Assembly (NCBI GenBank): GCA_945643635.1
Contig: CALZFC010000040.1
Coordinates: 2,381,501 to 2,445,500, forward strand
Direction: 5' to 3'
Length of the DNA: 64,000 bases
DNA from: Allodiplogaster sudhausi
Lineage: Eukaryota; Nematoda; Chromadorea; Rhabditida; Diplogasteridae
Shown here piece by piece: positions 23,649 to 36,860 of this stretch. How positions within the stretch are numbered: the first letter of the stretch is position 1; every line of letters begins with the position of its first letter. The position numbers were made by a program, and so were the translations under genes. The notes under the pieces were generated by a model, which saw nothing but the letters and a program-made list of their open reading frames with translations, did no database searches and was not told the origin of the DNA.

Positions 23649-25509
23649 TCAGTCATGAATGCCGGATGGAACAACTATAATCTCGGGGTTTGGAATAATG
23701 CAAGCGGAGCATTCGGCGCTGTCCTCCCCTGCCTCGACCCGGCCAACAACCCAGCATGGCCGGCCGTCTAGCTCTTCCAGTTCTCGCATAAAAGGTTCCA
23801 CCCTGGAAGAAGAATAGGATCAAAGTTGAATACGTAGACTAGAGTAGCAGGGAAGTAAAGCTGACTTCTCTTCCGGGAGTGCCACCAAGAGACCGCCCGA
23901 GGTCTCTGCAGAGATGCCTGCGAAGAGATTGAATCCGCCTGCGCCGCTTCCCGAGAGGTCCATCCGTCTTGAGATCTCTTCTGCATATCTAAAGCGAATC
24001 CCCATTCAAGAACTCGAGAAGACAAATAATACTCAGTCCTACTCAATGATGGGGAGGCGGTCGATCACAAAACGGATCCGCCGTTGCTGAGCGCGCGCCA
24101 GATTATCAGCATGACCCAGAATGCCGAATCCAGTGACGTCAGTTGAAGCGTGCGCGCCGTGTTTGCGTGCGGTGCGTGCCGCGTTGCGGTTAAGACGAGC
24201 CATCTGCTCGCATGCCTGTTGGAACAGTCGTCTGAAAGGATGAGATGGTTACAACTCTTACAGCACAGTAAGCCAGAATGTAAACCTGATCTTGCCCTCT
24301 TCAAGTCCGAGTTGTTCCACTCGGCCAGTTTTCTTCTGCAGCCATTCCATCGCATTTACGGCTACCTTCAATGGCTGACTGTGAATCATACAAATCATAA
24401 TTCTATCAATAGCGCAATACAACAGCTTTCAGGAATACAGCACAGAAAACAGGTCAACATCAAAACCGATATCCAACCTGTCCTCCTATCGGTTTCGTGA
24501 GAACGAGAAGATCACCTGGACGCGCCTCGTCTACCTGAGTGGAAGGAAATGAGATTGCCTCCTGAGTCTCTAAATGCTTCACCTTGATGAACTCGTCCTT
24601 GGAACAGACGCTGGTGGCCACTCCCCCGAGCAGCAGCCAGGGACAGCGGACAGTCTGGCCTCCACGGACACGCGTCTCCGCCTCAGTGGCCGCAGCCTGG
24701 TAGAGGAAGAGTAGGAAAAGCCCACTTTCAATAGATCCGTACTCATACCTCGAATCCCCGAATGAATTCCTGGACAACGACGTTCCTCTCCGGCTCGTTC
24801 ATCTCGGTCGCCACTCCCAAGAGCATGAGCATGTTGTCCACCTCCGTCACTCCCATCGCATACACATCCGACAACACGTTCGCGCATGTGATCCGCCCCT
24901 ACAAAAACATCTGACAGAATGAACAGTTATGAAGAGATCTACCGACAGAATAGAACTGGGAGCAATGAGTCCAAAGATCTTAGTAACTCATTTACATATG
25001 TCTTTTCTAACCATGAGGAATGGATCGTCCACGAGAGGGTAGAAGAAGTCGGTTGTCTGGATGAGGAAAAGGCCCGGCTGGCGTAAGGGCACCACGCAGC
25101 TATCCAATCCGATTCCTATGAAATAACCATACCCACAAAAAAAACAACAGATATCAAATAATTCAATCTGCCAAAGCGATCCCGTATTCCTACCAATTTC
25201 ATTGTCGCCGCCAGCAGAATGACCTTCGCCGAACGCCTTAAGGAGCTCCAGCAAAATCTTAATGAAACCGTCGTTGTGTACACTTACTTAAAAACAACAC
25301 AGTAGAACATCCCAGTGACTAATAAATGGGAAGAACGAACAGCGTACATTTCTGGGGACCTTGCAGCCGCAACCCTTCATCTGAGTGTGGCGAGTCAGCA
25401 GGAAAACAGAAGGCAAGCCATGCTCTTCTGGATGAAAACCGGCATGAATTCGCTTGAGTGCCGCTGCATACGAAGGATGGACAGTGGCCGGTTCAGCTGC
25501 TGCCTCCAT
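23649..25509 (-). CDS. seld-1: Selenophosphate synthetase (selenide, water dikinase), Cys form
   Basis: Makes monoselenophosphate from selenide and ATP, the selenium donor for selenocysteine. Ten minus-strand exons (25348-25509, 25194-25257, 25012-25115, 24749-24898, 24583-24696, 24478-24534, 24286-24365, 24043-24231, 23866-23988, 23649-23802) join in frame to 398 residues, against 392 in human SEPHS1. Landmarks are [105 protein letters not shown] and [12 protein letters not shown]. Residue 47 (KGCGC), the catalytic Sec/Cys position of the family, is encoded by TGC, so this is a cysteine enzyme and no SECIS element is required. The start is the first in-frame ATG. Its 5' end faces UXS1. Confidence 0.95.
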
Positions 25510-26156
25510 GTCCGAAGCAATGCTGGCAGCCACACTATCGTCCCAATCAGAACTGCACGCCTCCCTCCCCGTATAACGAATGAGAACGGACAAGCGTTCT
25601 TGGTATATGATTAATTCTTTTTCGCAAAAAATTCAAGCCAATATTAAATTAAACGGAAATTGCACGGTGAAGGGTAAATGGAAATGCAACAGAAGCAGCT
25701 ATGATCAGTGAGTGCGGCACCTCAGGCAACCCTAGCGAAGCAATCCTCGACCTGTAAATAGCGAATTTCAAATTATTTCTATCAACTATAATATTTTCTG
25801 TATTCTTTATGCCGGTCATTCAAAATTTGGCACTAAAAGTTTTGCAAGTATTTCAAAAGCGGTTGCGTTATGCATTACGATTCGTGATTCCTAGAAATAC
25901 TTCACCGATCCTGAGCTCTTCAACTGGACAGATGAATATAGTTTCTTATAGCTGATCTAATCTTTGCTTCGTGTGCCTTCTTATCTTCATCATCGTTCAC
26001 TCAGGCAAGAGTCGGGATGTGAAAGAGTGCGGGACGGACGAAGAGCGAGTTAGGCAACTCTCCAGTTCTTTTCCTGCTCCCTTCCTGTTCATCCGAGTGG
26101 CTGTTCACTCTCTCTTCTCTTCTTCTCTGCCGTTCTCTTGCTCTCTTCTTCTTCGC
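25510..26156. promoter_or_regulatory. Divergent promoter region, seld-1 / UXS1
   Basis: 647 bases between two divergent ATGs. The UXS1 side is T/C-rich (26090-26150) and could carry its 5' UTR and a trans-splice acceptor. I see no further gene. Confidence 0.45.
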
Positions 26157-28868
26157 ATGCTCCACCAGCTCTTCAGTACTTTCTTAATCGTCATGCTCGC
26201 TGCCCTCGTCGCCTTATTCGGTCAGTCGTTTATATCTTTACTTTAATTAATTACTTTAATCCAACATTTTTTTTAAGGTTCCTTGATGAAGTCCCAGCAT
26301 GTGTAAATATTGTTTTATTATTGTAGTTCTGTTCCGGAGTGTGAACGTGCTTCAAGACAAGCTTGACACTGAGCCTGCGCAGGATATCGCGTCTGCACTC
26401 GATTCAGTTGAAATGTTCGCATGCTTTTCACGTAACTTAAACACTCTAAGCTTTTTATTTTGACTTTACTTTTTAGGACTTCTTCTGAAGCTGCTCTTGA
26501 GAGACGAGTTCGTGAATTGGAAGCTGAAGTCTTAGCGCTAAAACAATCTCATAAATTAACTATACAACATGTCAGGTGTGTTTCCTATAGTAATGAACGT
26601 ATTTATCCGTTTTCTGTCTACTTCTATGTTCTACTTGTGATTGCAGCCTACTAGGAGAAATTTTTTTTCATTCGATCTATTTTTAGTTCCCGAGTCTTTC
26701 CCGACGTGCGGTTCCGAAGTGAAAGGACTCGGAAACGGATTTTGGTTACTGGAGGCACCGGTTTTGTTGGCTCGCATTTGGTCGATCGCCTGATGAGTGA
26801 TGGCCACGAGGTCAGGATGTTATTGTTTTTGAAGAAGCAGGGCTAAAAGGTTGCATGGCTTTCAATTTTTCACTCAGACTTCCCGAGGTGTTTTGCAAAG
26901 ATTGAAGTTCCGAATAGGTTGTTGCACTGGACAACTTCTTCACTGGCCGCAAACGCAATATCGAGCATTGGATCGGACATCCCAATTTCGAACTTGTGCA
27001 TCACGATGTTGTCAACGCTTACTTTGTCGAAGGTTGACTTTTTTCTATCTTTTCCTTAAATAAAATTTCGATGAAAAGGGTTGTTATTCTCCATCAGACA
27101 ATATCTGGGGATAAAGTTAACTTAATTATTGATTCTTGGGAACTCAGTGATATTTTAAAAGTAGCTATTGATCAAAGCTTGAAGTTCCTATGCAGTTGAT
27201 CAGATCTACCACCTGGCTTCGCCTGCCTCTCCTCCACACTACATGTATAATCCAGTCAAGACTATCAAGACCAATGCAATCGGCACTATCAACATGCTCG
27301 GTTTGGCCAAGTCAGTTTTTTTCCATCTTTAATCAGATGTAATCGCAAAATATTTTGATTCAAACCAATTTTGTATTTCCTTTACCCATGGTGTTTTGTT
27401 GGTTTCCCATTCGCATTTGGTCTTTGATTTTATGAACGTTTGTGCACTTCTATTGGGAGGCTTACCACGTCTAATCCGTTTGAATTCATACATATCAGAT
27501 CATGCACTCAAAAGAACATTCCTTCTGTTTGAATAAGCTTAGGAGAACGCGGAAGTGCACTCCATTCTATCTCGTATTATGCCCTGATCATTCTGCCAGA
27601 TTAGATGATTGCTGTTGACTATTCTATTGCTCGTCTTCGCAATTCTTTCTCTTAAGCAACTGTTATTCATTATTGTAGGATGTTTTGTCTAGCAGTATTG
27701 CAAGTCAGATTGAATGAGCAAATGATTGTATCAGACGAGTGAAAGCGCGGATGCTTCTCGCTTCGACATCTGAGATCTACGGAGATCCAGAAGTGCATCC
27801 CCAGCCAGAGAGCTACTGGGGACACGTCAACACCATTGGGCCTCGCTCCTGCTACGACGAGGTCTCATCCGTTGCATTGCTAAATGGTTTTGAAAATCCA
27901 TTCTACGGGCGTCTTTCTTATACAGAGTTTTTCAAACGATGCCTTTTCAGATTTTTCTTTGTCTTAATATTGATTTTAGTATAAGATTTTGGAAAATAAA
28001 GATATGTTTAATTCAGGGAAAGCGAGTCGCAGAATCGCTTATGGTCGCCTACAGTAAACAGGTATCAAATTATGCGTGACATTTTATACGTATACCGTAC
28101 TCCTTATCTCTCTACAGGAGCACGTTGAGATCCGCATTGCTCGGATCTTTAACACTTTCGGTCCTCGCATGCACATGAATGATGGCCGAGTCGTCAGCAA
28201 CTTCATCATTCAGTCTCTTCAGTCTCATCCCATTACTGTTAGCGCAATATCATCCGTATTTATCCTATTGGTATTCAACTTGAATGTGCATACATACTTT
28301 ATCTTGAGTTCATTGTCTCAGATATACGGGAATGGGTCGCAAACGCGTTCCTTCCAGTACGTGGATGATTTGGTGGACGGATTGATTGCTCTGATGAACA
28401 GTAACATCAGTACTCCGGTCAATCTGGGCAATCCGGAGGAACACTCAATTCTCGACTTTGCCAAGATCATTCGAGAACTTGTCGGTCAGAAATTCACTTT
28501 TATCTTTCAGCAGAGTGCATTCAAGGTTTCATATACTTACATTATGACTGTTGTCTGATCTGTTAGTTTGGATAGAGAAGCATACAAGATTATGTGGTTA
28601 TTAACGATGACCTTGACGGTTTTAGGCAGTAAAAGTGAGATCGTCCACCACGAATCCCAGGAAGACGATCCACAACAACGGAGGCCGGATATTAATAAGG
28701 CTGCCAAGTTCCTTGGCTGGGAGCCGAAGGTGAGGACTTTCTAGATTTGCTGCCTTTATACAAGAATACATTGTCTCATGTTTCCAGGTGAAGATGCGTG
28801 ACGGTCTAGAGAAGACGATAGAATACTTCAGGAAGGAGTTGAGTGAGGAGGAGAGGAGGGGGCGATGA
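26157..28868 (+). CDS. sqv-1: UDP-glucuronate decarboxylase (UDP-xylose synthase)
   Basis: Converts UDP-glucuronate to UDP-xylose in the Golgi lumen, for glycosaminoglycan linker synthesis. Twelve exons (26157-26220, 26327-26414, 26477-26575, 26687-26810, 26918-27032, 27196-27310, 27735-27861, 28017-28061, 28118-28237, 28322-28484, 28627-28739, 28788-28868) give 417 residues, close to human UXS1 (420). A type II membrane anchor lies at residues 5-25 ([16 protein letters not shown]), then a coiled-coil stem ([15 protein letters not shown]). The short-chain dehydrogenase core has the NAD motif [10 protein letters not shown] at about 104-113, [29 protein letters not shown], and catalytic YDEGK (Tyr about 242, Lys about 246). 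C-terminal marks are [20 protein letters not shown] and [12 protein letters not shown]. All catalytic residues are present. Confidence 0.96.
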
Positions 28869-29751
28869 TTGCACTGTCATCAACTCTCTTCTGAGGATAA
28901 TAGACGGAAAACTGCCCATCATAGCGCAATTTTCATTTTTATGTTTTCTTTTCTTTTTATTTCATGCTGTTTCCTTTAATCGTTCTTCTTGCTGTGCACA
29001 CAGTACTTACCTACTATTAGGCATTTACGGTACGATTACGGCTGAATTTTTCTGAGAACATTGCAATACATATTTTTCAATTGGGCCGGGTATAGATTTC
29101 TGAGAAAAAAAATTTAAATATATTTTTTTTAAATTCCATTCACAATTTTCTATGATATATTCGCGTAGTAACGCTTTTTGGTCATGTCTTTCTCGTGTTT
29201 CCATCTAGGTCAGTCATGATCTTGTCTGTGATATGCCATATGTTAGTTCTCTTTCATTTGTAATTTACTAGTCAATGATCGTTTTGATTTTTGATGTCAC
29301 CCCCGAATATACCTCTAGATTTTTGGCAGTCGGAAGATCCTCGCCATACGCCAGTTCTGATTAATATTTTCTTCCATATTATGGGAAATTATTAGCCGTA
29401 TTCTGTGCTCCTTTAGGAAATCGCTTAGTTGGAGTAAATATTTTGGGCAAGACAATGAAGTGTCTGAAGGGGCTGCGTTGATTTCTGCATGACTGCTTGG
29501 GTTTCTTGCCGAGTCGATACCTGAATCTGCTCCCATTCTGTACATTGAAAATGCAAGGAAGCTTTCTTTGTAATCTTACAAAATTGCTTGGTCAGGAGAA
29601 CCCGTGCTTTTCTTTCTCTGTTTCTGTCACTCACGCTCAGTATCCGCTCTCTCGCGCTCTATCCTCCTTGTTCTTCACTTCTCTTTTCTTTTCTGTTCTG
29701 TTCTGTTCTTCACTTTCTCTTCTCCCAACCTAGAGTGCTCCATCCTCCCGA
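28869..29751. other. Spacer, UXS1 3' end to coiled-coil gene
   Basis: 883 bases. AT-rich 3' UTR-like sequence to about 29300, then T/C-rich sequence (29600-29730) before the next ATG, including a TTCTG repeat near 29692-29708. No exon seen. Confidence 0.55.
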
Positions 29752-31422
29752 ATGCCCTCTCCCCCTGCTAAGCGCCCCTGCCCTGCTAATACTGAAGATG
29801 TCGACTCGGACGACAGTTTCTACGATGAAGTTATTTTTGTCCGTACGTGATTGAAAATTACTCTGAATTTTTATATGAGAAAAAACGGTAGGAGGAGAGG
29901 AATTTGACTTTTAATTGGCTCGATCACAGTAGTAAGCATTCTCCAAATATTTGCAGCAATAACACAAGAGGAACGCCAAAGAAGAGAGGAGTATTCGGAG
30001 CGATTAAAAGCTGAGCAAGAAGAGAAAGCAAAGAAAGAAGCGGAACAGCAGCAGGGAAGTAAGAATCAGACTCAGACAGCTGCATCCACACTTCAGGTGT
30101 GACGAAACCGTCTCTCTTTTCCATGTTTAATATATTGTAGGCTCGAATTCATCCTCTTTATTGTCTTTATGTTTCATTTGTTTGACGTCATCTTACTTGG
30201 TTGGCGCGCCCATTTGCTTCGAAGTAATCTAGGCTTCCTCTCTCGTGGCTGTATCCTCGGCGTCAGAAACCTCGATTTCCATCAAGGGCCGATCTCAGCA
30301 TCCTCCCTCCTCCTCCTCGCTGGGTCCCTTCACGAATGGACCGGCTACGGTATCTCCGATCTCTCCCTTCCTCACAACTCCCCTCGCACAGTATGCCTAC
30401 TCACCCCAGCAAACTCCTGGGGAGCTGATTCGACTGCGATTCGAAGTGTCGAACAAGGAACAAGAGAAGGTTCGTAGATGTGGGAGAAGTGATGATGGGA
30501 ACGCAGAAGTGGTGGGTTGCAGGAAGCACTGGAGAAAGAAGTCCGCAGGTTGCACGTGGTGAAGGCACGCGAACTGAAGCAGCTGGCGGAGGAGAAAGAC
30601 CGGGAAATCACTAAGCTGCGCAGCCAACTCATGAATGCGGTCACCGTTTGCCCCCACTTTTTCTTTTAACTATATGAATAATTTTATTTTTTTTAAGGAT
30701 CTCATCATAAAAATAACCATATCGACATGAAATAATAATTCCAATGACTGCTTCAGGAGAATGATCTAATGGCTGCGAAGTTTCGTGAGAACGACGTGAG
30801 AAATGAACCCGTTAGATTTCTTTCTGAATCATAAAGAATGAAGAACTAGACGTCGACTAAGAAATTAGTCATTGCAATTTTTTCTAAAGTGTTTTATGAT
30901 TTCTGATGAAAAAGAATTGTTATAGTTTGTTGAGGGTCGACTTCCGATTCGTCGAGTCGGCGGAGTTGCTGCAGATTTGAGAAGAATTCCATCTTCCGCT
31001 CTCAAATCGGTAGAATCATCTTCTATCCGTTGCGTTATTGAAAGCGTAGTGAAAACAAAGCCTTTCATGGCCTGCCTGTGGAAAGTGAAAGCTTTAAAGT
31101 TATTTTATTGTAACAAGAATGGGTAAAATTGATTTTAGATTTTTTTTTTTTCTGATTTTAAGATGTATAACGACAAGAATCCCGCAGAAGTGTGTACAAG
31201 CAGAAATTAGTTTCTGGTTTAAGATTCAAATGCCAAAGAAGAGGCCGGCGGCTCCGTGGAATGCGGGTAACGGTTTCAGAGAGACAATCTTCAAGCATCC
31301 TCCGAAGATTGCAAGAGCTGAAGATACTTTCCTGCAGATGCCCAGCCAGGTTGAATATGGTTAGGAGATCTCTCTGTATTCAACTGTCACTCCTTCCTCT
31401 CTCTTCTTTCCTCTCTCTCTCG

Positions 31423-31470
<48 letters not shown>

Positions 31471-31485
31471 TTCTTTCTTTCTCTT

Positions 31486-31535
<50 letters not shown>

Positions 31536-31993
31536 TCTTCCTGTCTCTCTCTCTCTCTCTCTGCATTGTTTCTTTATCGTAAATTAAACTTTTTTGACGA
31601 GGTAAAATTTGCAGCCTCTAGAGCTGAAGTAGACATGCCCTCCGAGCAGTTTCTTCCTTCTCCGACCCCGAAGCCGTCCACTCGTGAAGAGGAGTGCCAG
31701 ACTCTCGACTTCGATCCTGTCAGTTTCTTTTGACATGTAATGAGGTAGTGCAAATTCCTGTTTACGATTTTTGCCTTTTTTCAATATATTTGTGTGTTTT
31801 GTAGCTAACCCGGCTGCTTAACGTCTGCCATCTTGAGACGATCGTGAACTGCGTGTTATCATTGACATCTGAAGATAACTCTGATGATCTTCTCGCTGAA
31901 CGGATTGCGAGTACTGTACGGAACAACACAGAAGATAAGAAACATAAAAAGAAGACTCTCTGTTCTGTGCTTCGAATTAAAAAGAGGAGATGA
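29752..31993 (+). CDS. Acidic coiled-coil protein, possible ATRIP relative
   Basis: Nine exons (29752-29842, 29957-30096, 30233-30469, 30523-30639, 30757-30795, 30926-31009, 31188-31359, 31615-31718, 31805-31993) stay in frame for 390 residues, all GT-AG. The N-terminus is short and acidic (NTEDVDSDDSFYDEVIF), followed by a charged helix (ITQEERQRREEYSERLKAEQ), a Ser/Pro linker, then a clear coiled coil at about 140-205 (LIRLRFEVSNKEQEKEALEK, AEEKDREITKLRSQL). The C-terminal half is basic and ends in KIKKRR-like lysine/arginine clusters (VLRIKKRR). An acidic checkpoint-like motif before a coiled coil recalls ATRIP, the partner of ATR kinase, but the match is weak and the alpha-solenoid of ATRIP is absent. 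It is best treated as an uncharacterised, probably nuclear, coiled-coil protein. Confidence 0.7.
31394..31566 (+). repeat. (TC)n microsatellite in coiled-coil gene intron
   Basis: About 170 bases of nearly pure TC dinucleotides, with CTTTC and TTCC interruptions, within the 255-base intron before exon 31615-31718. Confidence 0.92.
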
Positions 31994-34227
31994 TCCTGCA
32001 AAGGTTTCTGGACACAGCATCTTTGATTCAGATACTTGCGAATTTAAAGGGTTTTGTCATCCGAGGTCGATTTATTGCTAGCCATCTTTATAATTAATTA
32101 ACTCAGGGAATAAATTTAATGGGATACAATTAGGATAGGTTTCTTCGCGTTAGGATTTTTTATGTTTGTCATTCGTGTGTATGCTCATCTTAATCTCACA
32201 TTAATTAACTCTTCTATAAGATTTCAACTTTACCATACATGCGATGAGAGTTCTCACCATTTGTCTTCTCATTGTCATTCCCTTGTATTCTTCCGGGTTC
32301 CTCCTACCGTCTGGATCCGCTGACACTTTTTTTTCAGTCATTCTAATGGAAATTTTTATCACAGTTTGATTCTCATGTTACAAATGTTGTTTTATTTCAA
32401 AAGAATATGATGTCTGCTTTCCTTATGTTAATGTTATTTCGACGTCTTTGCTTTCAGAAATTACCTCCATGCTTTATTCTGTACGATCTGTTGACCCTGT
32501 ATTAAACATGCTGTACTAATCGCCTGAGTCTTCTGGAAAGCATATTGAAGTTCGCGACATAACGGCTGGAGAGTGCTCTCTCGGGCAGCTCTCTGCCTCC
32601 CTCGTTCGCACGACTGTTAGGCAATGATACCCCAGGCGGCTTTTCTAGATGAACTCCGGAGCAAGTTGCAAAGTTTATTAACTGCTCGGTCGGTGGCTTC
32701 TTCATGGAGAGCGGCTGCTCTTCATCTGTCCCCTGAGCACCCTTTTAAATCATGCTCACCACATAATCGCCGGCCTGCGCGGTCCGAGTCTTCTTTTATG
32801 GCATTCTCCCTCGATGTACCGGACACATCAGTTCGGGAAGGCCGAATAAAGCTTCTCCATTCGCCATTCTCTTCCACTCTACCGTAGCCGGTGGAGTTAT
32901 TCCGAGCCCTAGCCCCGTCTGCCCTGCCTGTCCGAGTCTCTCCTGACAAGTGAGGTGCGGCCTCTCAATCTCCCCAACTTTTGAAGGAATGCTAGAATTC
33001 CTTAGGCCCCCGAGGGAGAGCTGCCAAACTGTTTTCGTCGCGCCTCACAATGAGATGCCAGAGGAGCCTTTCAGATATTGTTCCTCCGTCTTCCCCTTCC
33101 AGATCCCCTCCTGGTCTGGACGAGACTTGACACGTGAATGATGAAGAAGTCACAAAAGAGAGAAGTAGCTAGCCAGAGAGAGAGAGAGAGAGAAAGAGAG
33201 GGGGGAATCTGCCTGTCGGCTACCCTCAGCTATATTCAATTGAGGAGTGAGTGGAAGGAGCTTGGCTGCAACTCCCTCAGGGCACGAATCAGTCTTAGCC
33301 TTCCAAGGGTATCAGAGGATTCCTGCCAACTTGTTGGGTGTCAAGTCATTCGTACACAGGAGAAGGGCAGAGGAGAGGCGGCCTGCGAATTAGCCCTCCT
33401 TGTTGGGAGGAAGCCTGTTCCTGGGTCACTCTCTTCTGCTACGGTAGGAAGTAAGGGAGGAGAGAAGCTCTGCCTATCCAACCACACAAACGACGCAATC
33501 TACCGGATAGCCAGTCCCAGGGAGAATACGTAAGAGGATGCCAGTAGGAGAGAAGGGGGAGAGAACATGCGAAATGAAGAGAACGCTAGAGGAGAGACAG
33601 AGAGAAGACTCCTCTCTTTGAGGTTCCGAGACGACCTTCCAGCGCCCCTGAGGGTCGCTCACGCAATCGCCACGGCAAAGAAGAGCCCGCCAACCGGAAA
33701 GACGGATTCCGGAAAGCACGGCCCGGGCGGACAATGAGAGTCTGATGAAGGAAGCAGACGAATCATGTCTCGCCCTTCCTCTTTCTTCTCCATCACAATC
33801 TTATCCAGAGATGAGTTACTTGCTCACTCAAGTGGTAAAGTCATTTAGAGATGATATTCTGTAAGGAGAAAATGAGGGAAACCCGGAGAAGTTGGGTCTA
33901 TAATTATACAAAATTCATTTTTATGTATGCATGTCAGTGAAAATATAGATTTCCATTTCTACATATTTTCCACCGTTTTCTATGGTCGTGCGTCAAATGG
34001 GAAGGCAGCTTTCCTGTGCTGGAAGTGGTGGGTAATATTCGCGGATCCTTCGAGTGCTTCTGAGGAGAGGAGTACACCGCGGCGGCGGCTTGCTGCCTTT
34101 GTTGCCCTCAGGGGATATCTTATCGGAAAGGAGAGGATAATCCCTCCCTCCGCCCTGTTTCTAGCCGTGTTACATGCCAAGGGGTACTCTATCCATCGCG
34201 GCGCGCTTGCTAATTGCCGGTCGTTAT

Positions 34228-34266
<39 letters not shown>

Positions 34267-35181
34267 AGAGAGAGAGAGGGAAGCAGATAAGGAGAGAGAA
34301 TGAGAAAAGAAGTATCCTTCTGCTCGGGAATACACACGCATGGATGTGCATTTCAACCTGATTTATGAGCTGGCGCTCCATTCATCGCACATTGTGTGCC
34401 TGAAAGACACCTTTGGGACGCTCCCCTGTCGGACGAAGAACCCACTCCCCCCTTCCCCCTTCCCTCCCCCCCCCCCCTCCCTCCCTCATCCACCGCCCAC
34501 AACCAGGATGATGGTTACAGTCGGTTCGAGGTGGTAATCTGCAGAGTGGATATGAGGCACCAGAATTGCTTGAGTACGATAGGAGACCCTCCGTTGTGTG
34601 CATCGTGAAATGCATCTTTCTCCTTGAGCCTGTCTGACTGACTTCCTGAAGTCGTTTCCTGTCGTGAATGTTTGAAGAGGGTACGGTAGCCTCCTGGTGA
34701 CAGCGGAGGAATAGACACACACGGGCACTTCCGGTGTCTACCGAAGAGGAATTGGAGGGAAGCTAAAGCATGCGAAAAGCTTGCTTCCTTCTTTTTCTTC
34801 ATCATCCTTTCATTGTCCCTTTCGTCTCACTTCTCTCTCTTATCACTTCCAGTTTTTGCCTTATGTTATGTAGATGTGTATGTACATAAGAGTGTAACAA
34901 AGATTAGCTGAGAAAGAGGAATAAATATTCTGATCAAAGCTGCAACAACGATGAGAAATGAAAGAGAAGAGGAAAAGAGAAGAAGCTGTTGCCATGAAGG
35001 TTGTTGTTAGCCTTCACTCTCTCCTCTTTCTTTGCCCTTCCACTCTTTGCTTCTCTCCCCTCTCAACAGGCAAGATATGTAAATGCGTTCTTAGTTCCAG
35101 AGGACAGTCCTTGACACATCGCCTCTTGTAGGACCTAATCTTTCTCCAACTCCCTCTTCTCTCTCTCCCACTCTCTCTCTA

Positions 35182-35248
<67 letters not shown>

Positions 35249-35338
35249 CTCTGTCTCATTCTCTCCGTCTAATCAGTCTTACTCACTCGAACTCCGTGCA
35301 TGCTTCTTCTGGTTCATGCTTATTAATATTCTCATGTC

Positions 35339-35377
<39 letters not shown>

Positions 35378-36860
35378 CATTTCTTGGACATCTCCCTGGT
35401 CCTACCCTTGTCACTTCTTCCCCTTTGCTGTTGGCCGCCTTCTCATTCCCCTCATTGTCTCCACATTTATGCATATTTTAGCACATATGCATTTATGCAT
35501 ATTTTCACCACATTTGCCTTATGCAGTCGAATAACTGCTGGGTAAACAATATACTTGAACTCCACTGTTGTTCGTTGGCATCTCTGTCGCGTTTGCCGCT
35601 TATAATCATCGCCTTCTCATGATCATTATTTATTTCTTCATTTTATGCTCACATTTTAATTTAAGTTATCGATTGTTCCCCCTTGAAATGCAACGTGATA
35701 TCGTATTTTCTAACAATTTTTTTTCACTTTTCATACATTGTTTTGTTGCAAAATTCCTGATGACTTTCTCACAAACAGACATTGTAAGTAAAGAAGATTC
35801 GTGTTTTATTGCGTTATTTGAGATTCTTATTTGATGATAAGGGACAAATAGTTCCTGTTCTTTGAATAGTTGACTCCATTGTGAGATAAAAATTTTTTAC
35901 ATAAACTTTTATCAGCTGTGCATGTGTATGTACATATGTATGTACATACCCATGCACCACTTTAATTTGAATGAACCCTTAATTTCACATTATTGATTAT
36001 CTTTCTGCTTCTCCAACTCATCTCGCGAATGTCGGATGCGCCCACCTTCCAGGAGGGAGCATTAATATGAATTGCAGCTGTTACAGTTCGCTTTGCTGAA
36101 GTGCCTCTGCATTCTCGAGAGAGAAAGAGTGTGTGAATCCGAGAAGAGAATGAGGGACCTTGCTTTCCAAGTGAATATGAAGTGATGACTACTAAGAAGC
36201 TTGAGAGAGAAGAGGGGGAGAGAGGGTGAGAGATAGAGAGAGAGAGAGAGAGAGTGAGAGAGAAATAGAAAGTAGGAAGATGACCTGTCAAGCTGCCAGC
36301 AGCAGCCTCTTATCCACCAATTACAGTGCTTACCTCAATTGAGAGTGGACACATGTGCACCACTTGCGGTCAAGAGCAACTGTAGGTTAGTGGAGAGATC
36401 TAGAGAGCAAGAGGCAGAGAAAGTGGGAGAGAGAGAGAGATAGAGAGTGAAAGCAGGAAGGAGCCTTCACAGAGTAGGAACTCGTGAAACGGTAGAAACG
36501 GTAACCAGGGTGCACTGAAGTGAAGAGACATTCGTCTGCTTGCCTCACTTCAACTCATTATTCTTTTCCTTCCACTTGATAGAGAAATCGCTGATAGGAA
36601 CACGAATATCTGTCTCGTCCTTCGTATTTCCAAATGCAGTAAGGTTCGTAGATGTACATTCATGTGAACTGCTTCGATCCCTCGTCGACTTCCAGCCGAT
36701 CAGAAGATACCACGGTTTCGTTGCCTCGATCATCTTCTTTCATTACATTTTATCTAGACGGTCATTGGTTAGGATTAGTGGTAGGTGTTTTGAGGAAAGA
36801 GAGAAAGAGAGAGGGTGCGAGAGATAGATAGATACACAGAGAGAGAGAGAGAGAAGATGA
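34228..36860. repeat. GA/TC microsatellite cluster A
   Basis: Successive tracts in alternating orientation: (GA)n at about 34231-34280; (TC)n with CTAT interruptions at about 35160-35260; (TC)n at about 35343-35375; (GA)n at about 36190-36270, 36425-36450 and 36835-36860. They separate unique sequence islands. Confidence 0.9.

Noticed and set aside
23630..23775. Plus-strand open stretch [20 protein letters not shown] resembling an exon
   Set aside because: It is the reverse complement of the last coding exon of selenophosphate synthetase, which fits the family much better.
32624..32887. 87-codon plus-strand frame
   Set aside because: No codon bias, no homology and no splice signals; length is compatible with chance.
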